Positions 1-11,633 of a DNA stretch of 64,000 bases are shown piece after piece; the stretch's first letter is position 1, and each line of letters starts with the position of its first letter. A program made the position numbers and the translations under genes. The DNA is taken from assembly GCA_037179385.1 (NCBI GenBank), contig CM074196.1, positions 32,636,486 through 32,700,485 on the forward strand, given 5' to 3'. The notes under the pieces are model-generated. The model was not told the origin of the DNA and did no database searches. It saw nothing but the letters and a program-made list of their open reading frames with translations. Source of the stretch: Holothuria scabra. Lineage: Eukaryota > Echinodermata > Holothuroidea > Aspidochirotida > Holothuriidae.

Positions 1-418
1 TTCAAAAAATGCTGGAAAAATGGGTCTTTTCCTGTAGCTTGGAAAACTGGAATAAGTTTTCAAACTTTCATCCAAAGTTTGAATTTTAGTCAAATGATTT
101 GGTAAAGTATCTGAACATTGTCAATCTTTGTGGCAAAAGTGGTTTTTGTGATAAAAATTATAGGCAATTTTTTTTTCCAAAAGTAGTTGGTATGCACAAA
201 TTGTTGCTATGGGAAGTGGGATAATTTGTTTAATTGATTTGCCAGTGAATTAAATGAAATGTCTTTATTTTGAAGGAATCCAGTGAGATAGGGATAACAA
301 TTTTTGCCCCAAATCATGCAAAATTAGAATTTGAGTGAAAGAAAAAGTAAAATTAAAGACCAAGTCCATCAATTAGTAAGTCGTTGCCACGGTGATCTTG
401 CTTTTCCTGGATTTGTAG
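1..418 (+). other. PDIA4 intron (3' part), no feature seen
   Basis: AT-rich non-coding sequence lying before the first recognisable PDIA4 exon. The upstream exons of the gene must lie outside the window. The acceptor at its right end reads ctggatttgtag. I searched it for a further copy of the duplicated exon and saw none. Confidence 0.6.
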
Positions 419-578
419 AAGGTCAATGTTACCTTTGATACGCTACTGGAGTGGTTCACCAGTCATGATGTGCCTATGGTGGGGCAGATGATCGATTACG
501 TAGCCGAACGTTGGTTCCGTGGTGATGCTGTTGTGATTGTATTCTATGGAATTGATTGGAGTTTCGATTACAGAAATG
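419..578 (+). CDS. PDIA4: PDIA4 (ERp72) b'-domain exon, variant A
   Basis: This 160-bp exon lies between an AG acceptor (417-418) and a GTAAGT donor (579-584). It begins in phase 0 (AAG GTC AAT) and ends one base into a codon. The product reads KVNVTF, then LLEWFTSHDVPMVGQ, then VIVFYGIDWSFDYRN. PDIA4 is a multi-thioredoxin ER protein disulfide isomerase (domains a0-a-b-b'-a'). The PMVG and VFY-DWS-DYR pattern matches the start of its b' domain, the non-catalytic substrate-binding part. The exon is a paralogue of the next exon, with the same phases, only 48 bp away. Joining the two would frameshift into a TGA within seven codons, so they look like alternatives. Variant B resembles the vertebrate ERp72 segment more closely. 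Variant A might instead be a decaying duplicate, but its reading frame and splice sites are intact. Confidence 0.8.
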
Positions 579-626
579 GTAAGTTGTATCCTCATGTCCC
601 GATTGTTTTGCTATGTTTTTTTACAG
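579..626 (+). other. PDIA4: 48-bp intron between the paired PDIA4 exons
   Basis: The intron starts with a consensus GTAAGT and ends with a T-rich tract and TTTTTTTACAG. At 48 bp there is little room for the U1 and U2 complexes to assemble at both ends at once. That is the classic steric arrangement for mutually exclusive exons. The joined product would also be out of frame. Confidence 0.75.
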
Positions 627-783
627 GCAGATGCAACGGAAGATGACCTAACAGCATTCTACAACAAACACAGAAACCCTCTTGTGGGGCATTATACAGA
701 ACAAAACAAAGATGTAAAGTATAAAGACACTACTAATGTTCTGGTATTCTACACAGTTGATTGGTCACATGACTACAGGAAAG
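627..783 (+). CDS. PDIA4: PDIA4 (ERp72) b'-domain exon, variant B
   Basis: This 157-bp exon has acceptor TTTTTTTACAG (ending 626) and donor GTAAGT (784-789). It begins in phase 0 (GCA GAT GCA) and ends one base into a codon, like variant A. The product contains EDDLTAFYNKHRNPLVGHY and NVLVFYTVDWSHDYRK. The split codon G|AC with the exon at 5154 gives D, so the protein runs SHDYRK-D-TEYWRQKVLEVAK, the normal ERp72 order. The PLVG and VDWSHDYR segments match the b' domain of ERp72. I take this as the canonical variant because it aligns without strain to the vertebrate protein. The ER-luminal enzyme helps form and rearrange disulfides in secretory proteins. Confidence 0.85.
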
Positions 784-1104
784 GTAAGTTGAACAAGTGT
801 AGATAATGTGACTGGTTTGTCACTGGGCCAAGAGAAACCTGCAAAGTTGTGGAAGGTACATATTTATTTTTCAGGCCCCAAAAATCATAGAAAAAGTGTC
901 AACTTCTTGCTTTAAACATTAGTGGAGAGTCATGGAATTTTAAGGTTTTTGAAAAATGTTAAGTTGTAGTTCTTACTCTTAAAGTACATGGTTGGCCTGG
1001 AAAGGTCTTTCAGAAGTCGTAGAATTCCTTGTTGGAAAGTTCATAGAAAGTCAGGTAAATTATAGATGGAAGAATGTGTAACAACCACATCTGAAGAAGT
1101 TGGT

Positions 1105-1374
1105 TAATTAGTTAGGGGTTTACCGAAATTCTCGATTGGCTCAACTCTTTGATTTACAGCTAATTCAAACAATGCATAGCACCAAAGCTTATATACTGTA
1201 CTGAGAGTGATTTGATTATACACATTGAGCTTTTTTCTGTACTCATTCTGAAGCAAAAAACTGAGATTGTTTCTGCATGAGGATGAAATCCTGACAATTG
1301 TGGGAGGGTTTGAGTAAGAAGGTTAGCCGATTCTGACTTGGTACTGTTTGGGGTGAGAGAATTGGACCTTTAAT
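1105..1374 (-). repeat. Family A MITE, degraded copy
   Basis: Shares the family-A body in reverse orientation: CTCGATTGGCTCAACTCTTTGA, the ACTGAGAGTGATTTGATTATAC stretch, GACAATTGTGGGAGGG and the terminal TTTGGGGTGAGAGAATTGG followed by CCTTTAA. The left terminal repeat is not clearly recognisable. Confidence 0.6.
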
Positions 1375-1719
1375 GCTTCACCAACATATAAACAGTTATA
1401 GAGTTTCGGTTAGATAATTTAGGAACAGTCACAGCGCTATGTGGGGGCAAGAGGGGGCATAAGTAATACACCTCTTCAGAGACCTAATTTTTTCATTCAG
1501 AGATATGCTTAAACCTCCGAACAGCTGGAGATTCTCAGACACAAGGGATCAAGTGTACTTTCATTTCAAATACTGTAAGTGAGGTCCCCAGTCTAAGGCC
1601 TGTGTGTAAGCTATCACTGAATAAATTTTCTTGCTATGGCTAAAATTATATGCACACTCATTGAAAAAGTTGTGCCATTGAGCATATGCCTGAAATTTTG
1701 AGATTGTGGTCTTAAAAGT

Positions 1720-2300
1720 TCATGCCCCGATCAGTTAAGTCCATTCAAGTTTCATCACCACTGTTGTATATACCAAAAAGTGTAAGTCCGTATTGTGAAA
1801 TTGACAGGTATTCAAAATTATGTGGTTGGCATTCATTTCACAAATATGTGTGAGGCATGGGTCCTCAAAGAGCCAATTTGCTTCGTGATTCTCAAATGTT
1901 AAAACCATACCTTAGCTTTATAGAGATGATATTGCAATTATGAGAAGTGTTCATTTTTGCACTTTAGAGATATCCTGATGACCTTTGGTTTCTAGGAAAG
2001 CCAGAAGGGTTTATCTTCTCAAAATGATGCATCCACATGGCATAGGGTTGTAAAGTCTACTTTACTCTCACTGTGAAAGTATCCATGCATACCAAAATAT
2101 ATCAAGCTCATAATGTTTCTGTTGTAGGAACTTGGGTGACCTTTTGACCTTTGATCTCTGATAAAAAACAAAAGGGTTCATTACAGCAATGTGATAGTGT
2201 GTGTTCGAAGTAGAAGTACAGTATTAGACATCTTTGCTGTTTTGAGATATCCTGTTCACTCAGGAAGCATCTCAAGATAGGCACACACACACACACAGGC
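1720..2300. repeat. Possible diverged relative of the 145-bp repeat, with a CA run
   Basis: Fragments such as CCATTCAAGTTTCATC, GATGACCTTTGG and GTGACCTTTTGACCTTTGA occur in the order seen in the 145-bp repeat, followed by a CA run at 2281-2297. Similarity is weak and the borders are guesses. Confidence 0.3.
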
Positions 2301-5153
2301 ATACTTGTAAATGCTGTCAAATGGGGACACTTGTATTTTAACCTTTCAACTGGGGACGGGCTGTAGAATGGTCTAGTAGTTTGTTTACTGATAGTAAATG
2401 ATGTCCCTTGGTACAACAGAAAAGGAGGTCACTCAATATATTTTTAATCAATATTCATCTGGATAATTGTAGGTGTGTATAGGTATAGTGGTCGTAATGT
2501 GATATACATGCGTATCTGCAAATGCAGACGGAAAAACTGGGACTGATCCTATATTTTCTTTATCTCTATAGATATCTTCATGGAGAAATCATTAAGCACT
2601 AAGGGGCTACTTAAAACTATGATTTTAAACGGGGACCATCCCCGGTGTATGCTGGGTCCCTGATTGGTGGGTGTCTCAAAAACGTCCCCCGTTGACGGCA
2701 TTCGTCAGCGCAATACACATACACACACACACATATGTTAATTGGTAGGGTGATGGCAAAATTTGCATTTTGTTTTTGCAAAAAATAGAGAAGAGGCAAG
2801 GCAAGGAATTATCTATTAATATTAATAAGAAAGTCCCAAGGTAAAAGTAAACTAAGGATCCAGGTTTATTTTGTAGCTTCCAGAGTTCATTGCATGAGGG
2901 TTGGAATATGTCTTTCTCATTAATATTCATGAATGTGTTGCATGTTGTTAGAAGCAAGTGCTTACTTATCTCTAGTCCTGCATACCAAACATGTGAAACA
3001 CTTAAGTCAGTGTTGAATATCAAAAGGGGGGGGGGGGTTTCAACCCTACATTGCACCCTGTTTAACATAGAGTTGAGTACTCCTGTTATAAATGTGCTCA
3101 TCAAAACATTCTTGTTTCTGCTGTGGGCAATAATCTTAATTGTGGTGCATTTATTCCTAATTTCTTATGGAAGAATAAAGCTTTAAAACAGATCTTTTCA
3201 TGATACCAGGTTTCTATGGCAGGGGGTGATGCCGGACAGGGCCCTCAAGCACTACTTATTTCCACCACTACTCACTTTCAAACCTACTGTCTGCCCAGCA
3301 CAGTTTTTGGACAAACTTATTTAAAAATTGCTGTAAACAACCTATATAGATAGTAATCCACAAACATGTTTTCATTTTGCAATGTGGAAAATGGAAGCAC
3401 TGAAAATGAGAAACAAACCATTTGCTTTCTACGAGTCAGTCTTTAGTTACAACAATGTAATTAAAAATGTACAAAGTAGATGCAAGCCATTTCTATCTGT
3501 ATTTCCAAATGAACATTGCATTCACAACACATGAAAAATTCCCAAACATAAAAATATTTAAATGCCTAAAAAACTAAAATGGAATTGCATATATAAGCCA
3601 GTCAGAAATACTGTAAAAGGTAGCCTTGTTTTTAAAGCAAAGCCCCCTTACATATGCAAAATCTTCTCAAAGGGGGGAGGTTTCCCTAACCCCCTCCCCC
3701 CCCTACTCGATTTGCTCAGGATGTTGTTGCCACCCAGCACTAAATATACTAGCCAGAACCTTCCCTGTTATCATTCCGTACTTCTCAACTGCAGTCTCAG
3801 ATTTTGAGTTCTACCAATTTTTTTCACTTTTGGAGTCACCAATTTCCCTCAGGAATCTGAGTAGCCCCTTTATGGGAAGTTTCATTACTTGGAGAATTTT
3901 GACAGTTGTTCTATACCTAATTACAGTGCCTTTTTACATCTTTTAAAATGATGATGGTAAACACATTACGTTTTCTTGGAAATTTTTTTCAAATTGGCTG
4001 TGGTTATAATTTCCTGCTGAAAGACTATGCTTGCTGAAGAAAAGATTGTTGAGGGAGCATAGGTTTTTCAAGTCCCCAACGGTCGGCAGACAAGTGAACA
4101 ATGCTGACTTTAAACTTTGTGTACAGAACATGAAATGACCTCCACCTCTGTGCTGGAGCTCTGTGCAGAGTGGGAGGAGCTTGGTGCTGTTCATGGTTGA
4201 CTCATCTACAGCAGCTTGGACAATCCTAGTATCATCCTTATTGTGCTCTTTTGTTCTGCTAACAGTAGGCCATTCTTGGATGCCAGCCAATTGTGTAGCC
4301 GGCGGAGCGGACAATGTATTTTCGTTCATCCCATTGCTATGAAAGATCAATATCTGCCAGCATTGGAGACAATTATTTCAACTTGCGTAGAAATCCTAGG
4401 AAAACTTCATTTACATAGCTCTACCTGGATTGGTTGAAGCCAGGCTTTTAAATGTTTAACAGGCAAAACACTGGTATCGTTATACAACAGTATGCGGTGT
4501 TCAACGAAAGGTTACTGTTTTTAAATCAAATCTTTGGTGTTAGATGCTATTGTTTGAAAGGGTCCGTGATCAAGACTTCCATCTAAATTAAAAGCCTTAA
4601 CAGACATAGTAAGCCTGTGTTTTTGTTGGTTTAAACATCTTTGTGTTCAACGTTGCATTGCAAAGATTTAGTCCTTGAGCACTGCCTACCTCAGGAATAT
4701 ACCAATTGTGGTAAATTCTCATGAATGTTAAGGCAATCAACTAATGTGCTCATTGAAAGGAATTTCTGACCATCACAGCGAGGCTCTGAGGGGCAGCGGC
4801 TTAAAGGAAGCTGCAGCCACAGAGGTGTTACGCAGGCTACTAATTGTGCAGCTATGCTGCTAATCATGCTTTTCTGTCACCCACTCTGGTTGCTATGAGA
4901 GGCTATTGTTCTCTGCCTGTAGTTGCTCCCCATGGCTGCCTCATTAACTTGCCAGTGGACTGCTTGTGGTCACTGGGTTGTTCAGAATATTCAGTCGGAG
5001 CACAATGGGCAGAGTAGTAATCTGCCAACTGCCAGGGACCTGAAAAAGCTATGCTCACTAATATAAAACTTCATCAGACATTTTCCCAGAAATTGAAGCA
5101 CAGACCTATTGGCTATAAAAGCACAATCTTTCATTTTGATTTCTTCTCTGCAG

Positions 5154-5396
5154 ACACAGAATACTGGAGACAAAAAGTACTGGAGGTTGCCAAGGAACCA
5201 GAGTTTAAAAATTTTACATTTGCCATTGCTGATGAAGAGGAGTTTGCACAGTTTTTGCAGGATTTGGGACTGGGTGAGAGTGGCAACGAGATCAACGTCG
5301 GTATTTATGACCCAAAGAAGAGGAGATACGCCATGGACCCAGATGAAGAGTTTTCGGTGGAATCTCTCACTGAATTTTTGCATGATTTCCAAGCAG
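5154..5396 (+). CDS. PDIA4: PDIA4 (ERp72) b'-domain exon
   Basis: This 243-bp exon has acceptor TTCTCTGCAG and donor GTGGGT, with phase 1 at both ends. It reads TEYWRQKVLEVAKEPEFKNF, then TFAIADEEEFAQFLQDLGL, then a GESGNEINVGIYD stretch and a MDPDEEFSVESLTEFLHDFQ end. This is the diagnostic second half of the ERp72 b' thioredoxin-fold domain (TFAIADEE, LGL-ESG and the C-terminal helix before the linker to a'). It has no catalytic cysteines, as expected for b'. The phase fits both upstream variant exons and the next exon, so either variant gives one continuous frame. Confidence 0.92.
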
Positions 5397-5435
5397 GTGG
5401 GTGTTGCCTGTCAGTTGCTTTTTGGATTTTAAGAA

Positions 5436-5998
5436 CTTAAAGTGTACCTCAAAGGTCCTCAAGTCAAAAAATTCAAAAATATATAATTTAGAGCATGAAA
5501 AATTAATTCTAACAGTCCAACTCCCTTCTTCATAGGACATGCCTAAAGTGAGATATAAAATGTTGAAGTTTATTCACTTTAAACAAAATCGGTCCATTGC
5601 GCAATAAATTGCGACTCTTTTGTTGTTCAATTCACAGAACCTGCTTCTTTTCTTTTAAAATTAAAAATGTTTTAATGACCTTGAGTACTTCCTGTTTGCT
5701 TGAACAGCATGTTGCACAGAGAGAGTTTAATTAATTATATCACCCCATTAGAGTAAAAGTGCTGTCACACCTCGGTAGAAGGTGCAGTAACTTTCAGAAA
5801 AACAAAGAAATACAAAGATTGTAATTTGAGTTGTACAACAATGACATCACAAATTATTGTGCAATATACCATGAATAAACTTTCACATTTTATATCTCAG
5901 CTTAGGAACCTCCTATATAGATGGGAGTTGGCCTGTTAGAATTTGTTTTTCATGCTCTTTAATATATATTTTTGAATTTTTTGACTTGAGGTACACTT
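5436..5998. repeat. Long-inverted-repeat MITE (family I) in a PDIA4 intron
   Basis: The first ~85 bp (from AAGTGTACCTCAAAGGTCCT) recur inverted at the right end (TTGACTTGAGGTACACTT). Matching inner parts include the GAGCATGAAAAATTAATTCTAA side against TTAGAATTTGTTTTTCATGC. No open frame of note lies between the arms. A diverged copy without clear arms appears near 49680-49880. Confidence 0.75.
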
Positions 5999-6846
5999 AT
6001 CACTCTTAGTATCATGCAGACCTATCGCTCTGTACATCGTTGTACTTAATACTTCTATGTATATATTCTAAATATTAATATTGAAGTTTCTATAAGAAAA
6101 CTTCCAACAAAAACGTGTCAAATCCAAGTTTTGTTCAAAATTTAAAAATCTTCCATTAAATGCCCAAAGTATAACTTTCATAAACTGTGGCGACAGAAGC
6201 AAGCCTATTCTGAAACCCTTCATAGCAACAGGCTATTTTTTGTGTTTGCTGTATGTGTTGTCTATTAGTTGTTTATAGTCTAGTCTCATGATATGTGCAT
6301 GATATTTTAGAGAGCTTTAATAACAATGTTCAATTTATTGTTTCTATGTTGGATAATTTGGAGAGCTTCGTAGCAACATAAATTATACTATGCATCATGC
6401 AGTAGGTCTTATAATGCTGTACATGATGAATGCAGCCAATACTATTTATAAATTCATTTGCTTTGGTTGAAATGGTCTAGCGTGGTTGTTTCCAGATGGC
6501 AATAATGTTTTTTGCAAGCGTTGATGTTTGGTGATAATGGGGTAACCTGTGTCACATGGTTGTCACCAAGTCAACTACACATTTAGAATCTCAGATCAAG
6601 TCATGACTTGGTCATTGTGTCATTTGAAGCTCTGTACAAAATTTTGACATTTGTAGGGAGCTTTTCCAAAATAAGGGAGCACCTTATCATTAAAGAAAAT
6701 TTGGGGTTTCGTTATTACTGACCCTCCCCATTCCCTGACCTTTCCCACACCTCAGACTTTGTTTTTAAATTTTGAATAAAATATTTGTACAAAAATGTAT
6801 TTTCCAATTTTGTCCCTTATTAATGTCAGTAACTCTTGATTTTCAG
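5999..6846 (+). other. PDIA4: PDIA4 last intron, remainder
   Basis: AT-rich intron sequence with no recognised repeat. It ends in the acceptor AACTCTTGATTTTCAG. Confidence 0.6.
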
Positions 6847-7253
6847 GGAAAGTGAAGAATGTGGTCAAATCTCAGCCTAAACCAAAAAAGAACAATGGAC
6901 CAGTGAGAATTATTGTCGGGAAGACATTCGAAGAAGAAGTCCTGAACACCGACAAGACGGTTATGCTGGAGGTCTATGCTCCATGGTGTGGACATTGCAA
7001 AAAATTAGAACCCGTTTACAAGAAACTTGGTAAAAAGTACAAGGACTCGAAGGATGTGGTTATTGCAAAAATAGATGGCACGCAGAATGACCTACCTTTA
7101 GAATTTAAGGTCGATGGCTTCCCAAAGATATTCCTGGTAAATGGTGGAGATACTGAAAATTTATTGCAGTACAGTAGCGGAGAAAGAACTGTTGAAGCAT
7201 TAAGTGCTTTCATTAAGGAAAACAAGCCAAGTAAAGCTAAGGATGAATTATAA
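6847..7253 (+). CDS. PDIA4: PDIA4 (ERp72) last exon: a' thioredoxin domain and KDEL
   Basis: Starts after TTTTCAG with GG completing a glycine codon (phase 1) and runs to TAA at 7251-7253. It contains a basic linker (KSQPKPKKNNGPVR), then a thioredoxin domain: VGKTFEEEVLN, VMLEVYAPWCGHCKKLEPVY with the CGHC active site at 6987-6998, IAKIDGTQNDLP, and the cis-proline segment DGFPKIF. The C-terminus is KDEL, the ER-retrieval signal. The CGHC pair gives the disulfide oxidase/isomerase chemistry. The KDEL end differs from the KEEL of mammalian ERp72 but works the same way. Length and order fit a complete a' domain. Confidence 0.95.
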
Positions 7254-9216
7254 CATGTAACTTTTACGGAAGGGAACTGCTTCAATCCGGGTGATTGGTA
7301 GCTAGGGATGCAAAGAATATGGAGTTTTAATGCCAAGAGTATGCCTTAAATGATATGTTATGCATATTCATCATGTCTGCCACCTCTGTTTCACTCAGCC
7401 ATTATGTCCCATAGGTATTGATGTGAAAAATACATGGTCACGTTGCAATGCGATGGCATAGGGTATGTTTCAGTTTGAGTTAACACTGTGGATCTTGATT
7501 TACCTATGCTACATCAAATTCTGAAGGTAGCACAGATGAATAACTTGCAAAATCAAGATTCACTGATTTTGATCGACATTTCAGGGTAGGTCCACTGCAG
7601 TAAAGTTTGTTAAGTGCAAGCAAATGGCAGATCAAGTGACTGAAGCATGAAAAATTGAAGCACAACTCGAGGTTGAACTATCACTTCACACACCATTGCA
7701 CTACAAAGTGATGATTCACCACAAGGGCTGTGACAGAGGAATATGAACAGGCTCCTCTTTTTCACATACTGAACTCCCTTTGATTACAGAGAGGTCCTTT
7801 TACATAATTCTTTGTTAACATGCTGTGATACGTGTGGCCTTTCAATAGCATGCGAACGCAAGAGGGAGCAGGTTTCAAGCAAACATCCCAATTCCTACAA
7901 GGCTGCTTTGTTTGTTTGTTTCAAACCCAGAATGTAATGCTGTCCTAGAGTATAACGTTCGAATCTCATTGTGGGCTCATTTTGGCACAAATGTGACCTT
8001 TTCAAGCTTGCATGTAGTGTTCATATAACATATTGAGCAATAAAAACATGTTCTCCTGCTCAGTCAAATGAGAACACACCACTGTGGGCAGTTGTGGATC
8101 TGTGTAGGAGAATAGAATTGACAGTGTAAAGGTCCCTCATATGCACTCTTTCCCCTGTTAAGTACTAAAGCAAGAATTTTTACTGCTAGCTCTGTATTAG
8201 AATTATTTGTTTTGATGCAGTAAGGTATTATGTAAAATTATTTCCACTTGCCCTAGGGAATGTGTGTAAATTTACCCACCATTCTTCTACAGATGCATGC
8301 GCAACCGATTTTTTTTCTTCAGAAAATATTGTTATATCAAATAGAAGTAGTAATGGTAAGCTAATATCAACTTAAATGACTATCATGCTCTTGGAATGTT
8401 CCTGAGATGACGGTGTTTGGGGTGGAAGGGGGGGGGCAGAAACATTAAGCCCAGGAATTTTGATAATTTCCATGGTTACGGAATGTTATTCGCTTTATTC
8501 TTCTAATGAAATAAATGGTATTGAAACCATGACCACACAAGATCCATCAACTGTACAAAACTACACATATTGGTGAATGTTTGGAGACAAACTCAGCTCC
8601 TATTATTATGGTTATTTTATTTTAGATTATTTTTGATACAAACCTAGCTCCATCTCCCCCCACACCCCTGCCCCATATAGCACCCATTCTAACACCCTTG
8701 ACACTAAGTGTTGTCCGCATAGTCATCCGTTTCTATTTTCGGGGTTACAGCGGTTTTGGTTATGTCAAGTCTTCACACTGTCCTGGTATTGTGAAGAAAT
8801 ATCATTCCTTAGATGTTGCTGAATGGTCTGTATGGAATTGATCATTCACATGGTGGAAAAAAAAATATTTCATTAAAATGAAATAATGTACTCTTTGGAT
8901 CCTTCTTTCTTCACAATAATTCTATGTCGATATTTCCTCTGTCAAAGAGGTGTAAGTGAATTTCATAATTTTTTTCAATCAATTTGGAGTAATTTCTGTG
9001 TACTTGTGGACAAATCCTGGCAGCCAAGTGATATGGTTAGCAAAAGACTCTTTTCCAAATAGTTATTACAAAGGATTGTGGGACAGGAGCAATGTGCATC
9101 ATTCGGTTTGCTGTAGTACTTTTGTCATTGACAAAAATAATGCATACCAAAATTGTATCCCACAATCCATTGTAATTGATGTTTGGAAATGTGTCTTTTG
9201 TTGGGGTTTATCAATC
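7254..9216 (+). other. Probable PDIA4 3' UTR and downstream sequence
   Basis: No coding signal. Candidate poly(A) hexamers include CAATAAAAAC near 8038 and GAAATAAATG near 8508, and I cannot tell which is used. A G-rich run lies near 8428. Confidence 0.4.
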
Positions 9217-9478
9217 TTAAAGGGCAGGAGCAGTCACCCCAACTTGAAGGAGTGTAGTAGACTGTCCAGTTTCATGATTGGCTGTTGAGGGTCATGTGAC
9301 AACAGTTTTACTCCTCAAATGTGAAATTTACTGGAAGTTACTGCTTGGTTTACCTTTCATATGTTATACTGAAGTAATAAAACATTATGAAAGATTCTTT
9401 GAACAGAAATGAGACGAGAATTGTGATATTTAGCTGTTGCTTGAAAAAAAGTTTGAGGGGACTGCTCCTGACCTTTAA
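9217..9478 (+). repeat. Family B MITE, copy 1
   Basis: Bordered by TTAA at both sides. The left end reads AAAGGGCAGGAGCAGTCACC and the right end is an inverted match (GGGGACTGCTCCTGACCTTTAA). Inside it carries the family hallmark ATGATTGGCTGTTGAGGGTC directly followed by ATGTGAC. No coding capacity. Confidence 0.85.
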
Positions 9479-11017
9479 GTTAGTTTTCATAATTCTCTTG
9501 TTTACTTATTTTCCATTTACCACTGCAAACAATTAAATACCCAATGTCACACTAGGTTTAATGCACATTTTGAGTGAAATACTGCATCCGAGGTACAGGT
9601 ACACCAAAAATTAAAAAAAATGATATAGACCCTATAAAGGGCCTACAAACTTTATCAGTATGTGACAGTGGGATTTATGTGTAGATACAGTGATGTGATG
9701 GGATTTGTTTAGGTGATAGATGTTATATAGATACTATTATATTTAATGTGGAATTTGTTTTATGCCTCTGTACTGAAGTAAAATATTTCAGGTTTTGAGA
9801 GCACTGCCCCATGTTGACAAAAACCTTGACAAATCACTGTAAAATATCTTCAACACTCATAAAAAGTGTAAACAGTAGCACCCATATCAATTTCAAGCAC
9901 ATTGAAGTCAAATAGTACAGAAACAAGTCACAATATCCTTGCACTGTGCAGTACTTAAAACACACAATTCAATTTTTTTTTTATTTCTCGCTTGTTTATT
10001 AAGTGGGTTCATGTTTTGTCCAGTCAACCTTCAGATATATTTGTAGCTTGTACACCAATTTTTTTTTTTCACAGCTTTGTACCAAGTATAAATCCTTATA
10101 AAATCAGAGCCTATCTATCAATGTTTCTGTAAGTTTTTAATTTATTTCATCAGAAGTAACTTGCATTCATGAATATGCAAATGTTTTTAAGTGTCAAAGG
10201 TTTTCCACATTTGTTTAAATCATTTGTGATTTTTCAGAAGAGTTTAAATTTTGCTCTTAATCTGTAAAGGAGAGACTTGGGCAATAAGTTTTGAAACACT
10301 CTATTTTCACCAGTCTTAAAATTATGAACTAAGTTACCGAACCAAAATGTTTTTGATCGGTGGCCGGGAATGCAGGATAACAAAAGGTGGAGGAATGAAA
10401 CAAAAGTTTGTATTGTGCTTTCTTTAGTTCAGTGTTTGCACTTCCACAGAATTGGTAGCAAGATTTGCCTGAATCTCGCTTGTGATACACATGAGAAATT
10501 TGTACCCCTTGAACAGTCGACATTTATAATATGACCGGCAATTCCAAATCAAGCAGTGAAGCGACTCATTTGTATGGCTAACCCCATTATACTGTGCACC
10601 CACCTTCAAAAGATTAAGGATTGATTTTTATTTCCATGTATCATGAGTCTGGAGTTGACATTATTGGCTAAATCAGTTATAATCAAATGAATTTTTGAAT
10701 CTGGAAAATCTGTTAAGATTTTGTGAAATTATGTACAAAAATGAAATAAAAAATGCAGGAAAAGTCTTGAAAATTTCCATACCAATCTGTCAAAATATTG
10801 AAGTTTGGGACAAAAAACATATCACAGAGGTACTCCATGTTCCCAAAGCATTAATGCTTTATAATTTTAGCAGTGAGATACATCCCTAGTCTTAAAAATT
10901 CAGCCAAGTCATGACACAACCACCAAGTCATGCACCCACTTTCAAGGGGCAGAATTCTGTAATGATGATCTCATGACAACCCAAAAATAAGTTACCACCA
11001 ATCAGTCTGTACCCCAC
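9479..11017. other. Intergenic, no recognised feature
   Basis: AT-rich sequence between the convergent PDIA4 and M-Ras genes. It has several T homopolymers (9970, 10062) and only short chance open frames. Confidence 0.5.
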
Positions 11018-11575
11018 CCAGTCTCACCCCTGGACCTGAACAAGGGTTAGGTAAGATGGAGTTTTATGGCAGTTTCCAACCAAGTTGAGCCAGCCACAGT
11101 CTTTTTCCAGTTGTGGCTCACTCAGCTTGTTTTTCCTAGTCCATTGCTTATGCTGAGTCATTAAGCACAATGGCAGTAGATTCCATTTTTAAAGGCCCAG
11201 TTCTCTCACCCCAAATATTACTAATTCTCAAAATCCTCTTTCCCCCCTCCCACAATTGTCTGAAATTCATCCTCATCCAGATACAATCTCAGTTTATTGC
11301 TTCAAGGTAAGTATAGAAAAACTCAATGTATATGATCAAAACACTCTCAGTAGAGTTCATGCTGTGTAGTATAAGCTTTGGTACTCTGCATCGTTTGAAT
11401 TAGCTGTCAATCAAAGAGCTGAGCCAATTGAGAATTTTGGTACACCCCTACCAAAATTGTAGTTTGGGGTGAGAGGTTTGGCCCATTAAAGTCTTCGATA
11501 TGACCTGGCCAGGACTCAAACTCTTGACCTGCTGACTGCAAACTTATGCTCTAAAGACTTGACCATGCAGTGGGT
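11018..11575 (-). repeat. Family F tRNA-derived SINE-like repeat, split by a MITE
   Basis: The left part contains CCACAGTCTTTTTCCAGTTG, TGGCTCACTCAGC and TCCATTGCTTATGCTGAG. The right part (11490-11575), read on the - strand, has a tRNA-like order: an A-box-like TGGTCAAGTCTTTAGAGCA and a B-box-like GAGTTTGAGTCCTGG about 35 bases later. A family-A MITE (11189-11489) splits the repeat inside the ATTTTTAAAGTCTTT segment, which is intact in copies at 13395 and 23230. Confidence 0.65.
11189..11489 (+). repeat. Family A MITE, copy inserted in a SINE
   Basis: Ends AAAGGCCCAGTTCTCTCACC and GGTGAGAGGTTTGGCCCA, with TTAA on both sides. Removing the element and one TTAA restores the segment found uninterrupted in other family-F copies. 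This shows directly that TTAA was the duplicated target. TTAA specificity is typical of piggyBac-type transposases. Confidence 0.85.
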
Positions 11576-11633
11576 CTCTTCAACAAAGGGCCTACGGTGA
11601 AGTGTTTATTTGATGCAGATGTGTCCCCCTCCC

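Larger units (their letters stand above)
784..5153 (+). other. PDIA4: PDIA4 intron with degraded repeats
   Basis: Large AT-rich intron. It contains a decayed family-A MITE (1105-1374), a possible diverged relative of the 145-bp repeat ending in a CA run (about 1720-2300), CA microsatellites at 2281-2297 and 2709-2734, and an 11-base G run near 3028. The rest (2300-5150) shows only short chance open frames. The final acceptor is TTCTTCTCTGCAG. Confidence 0.7.

Noticed and set aside
537..806. Single continuous 89-codon frame across the PDIA4 exon pair
   Set aside because: It begins out of frame in exon A and reads through the 48-bp intron. The true coding frames are those bounded by the splice sites.
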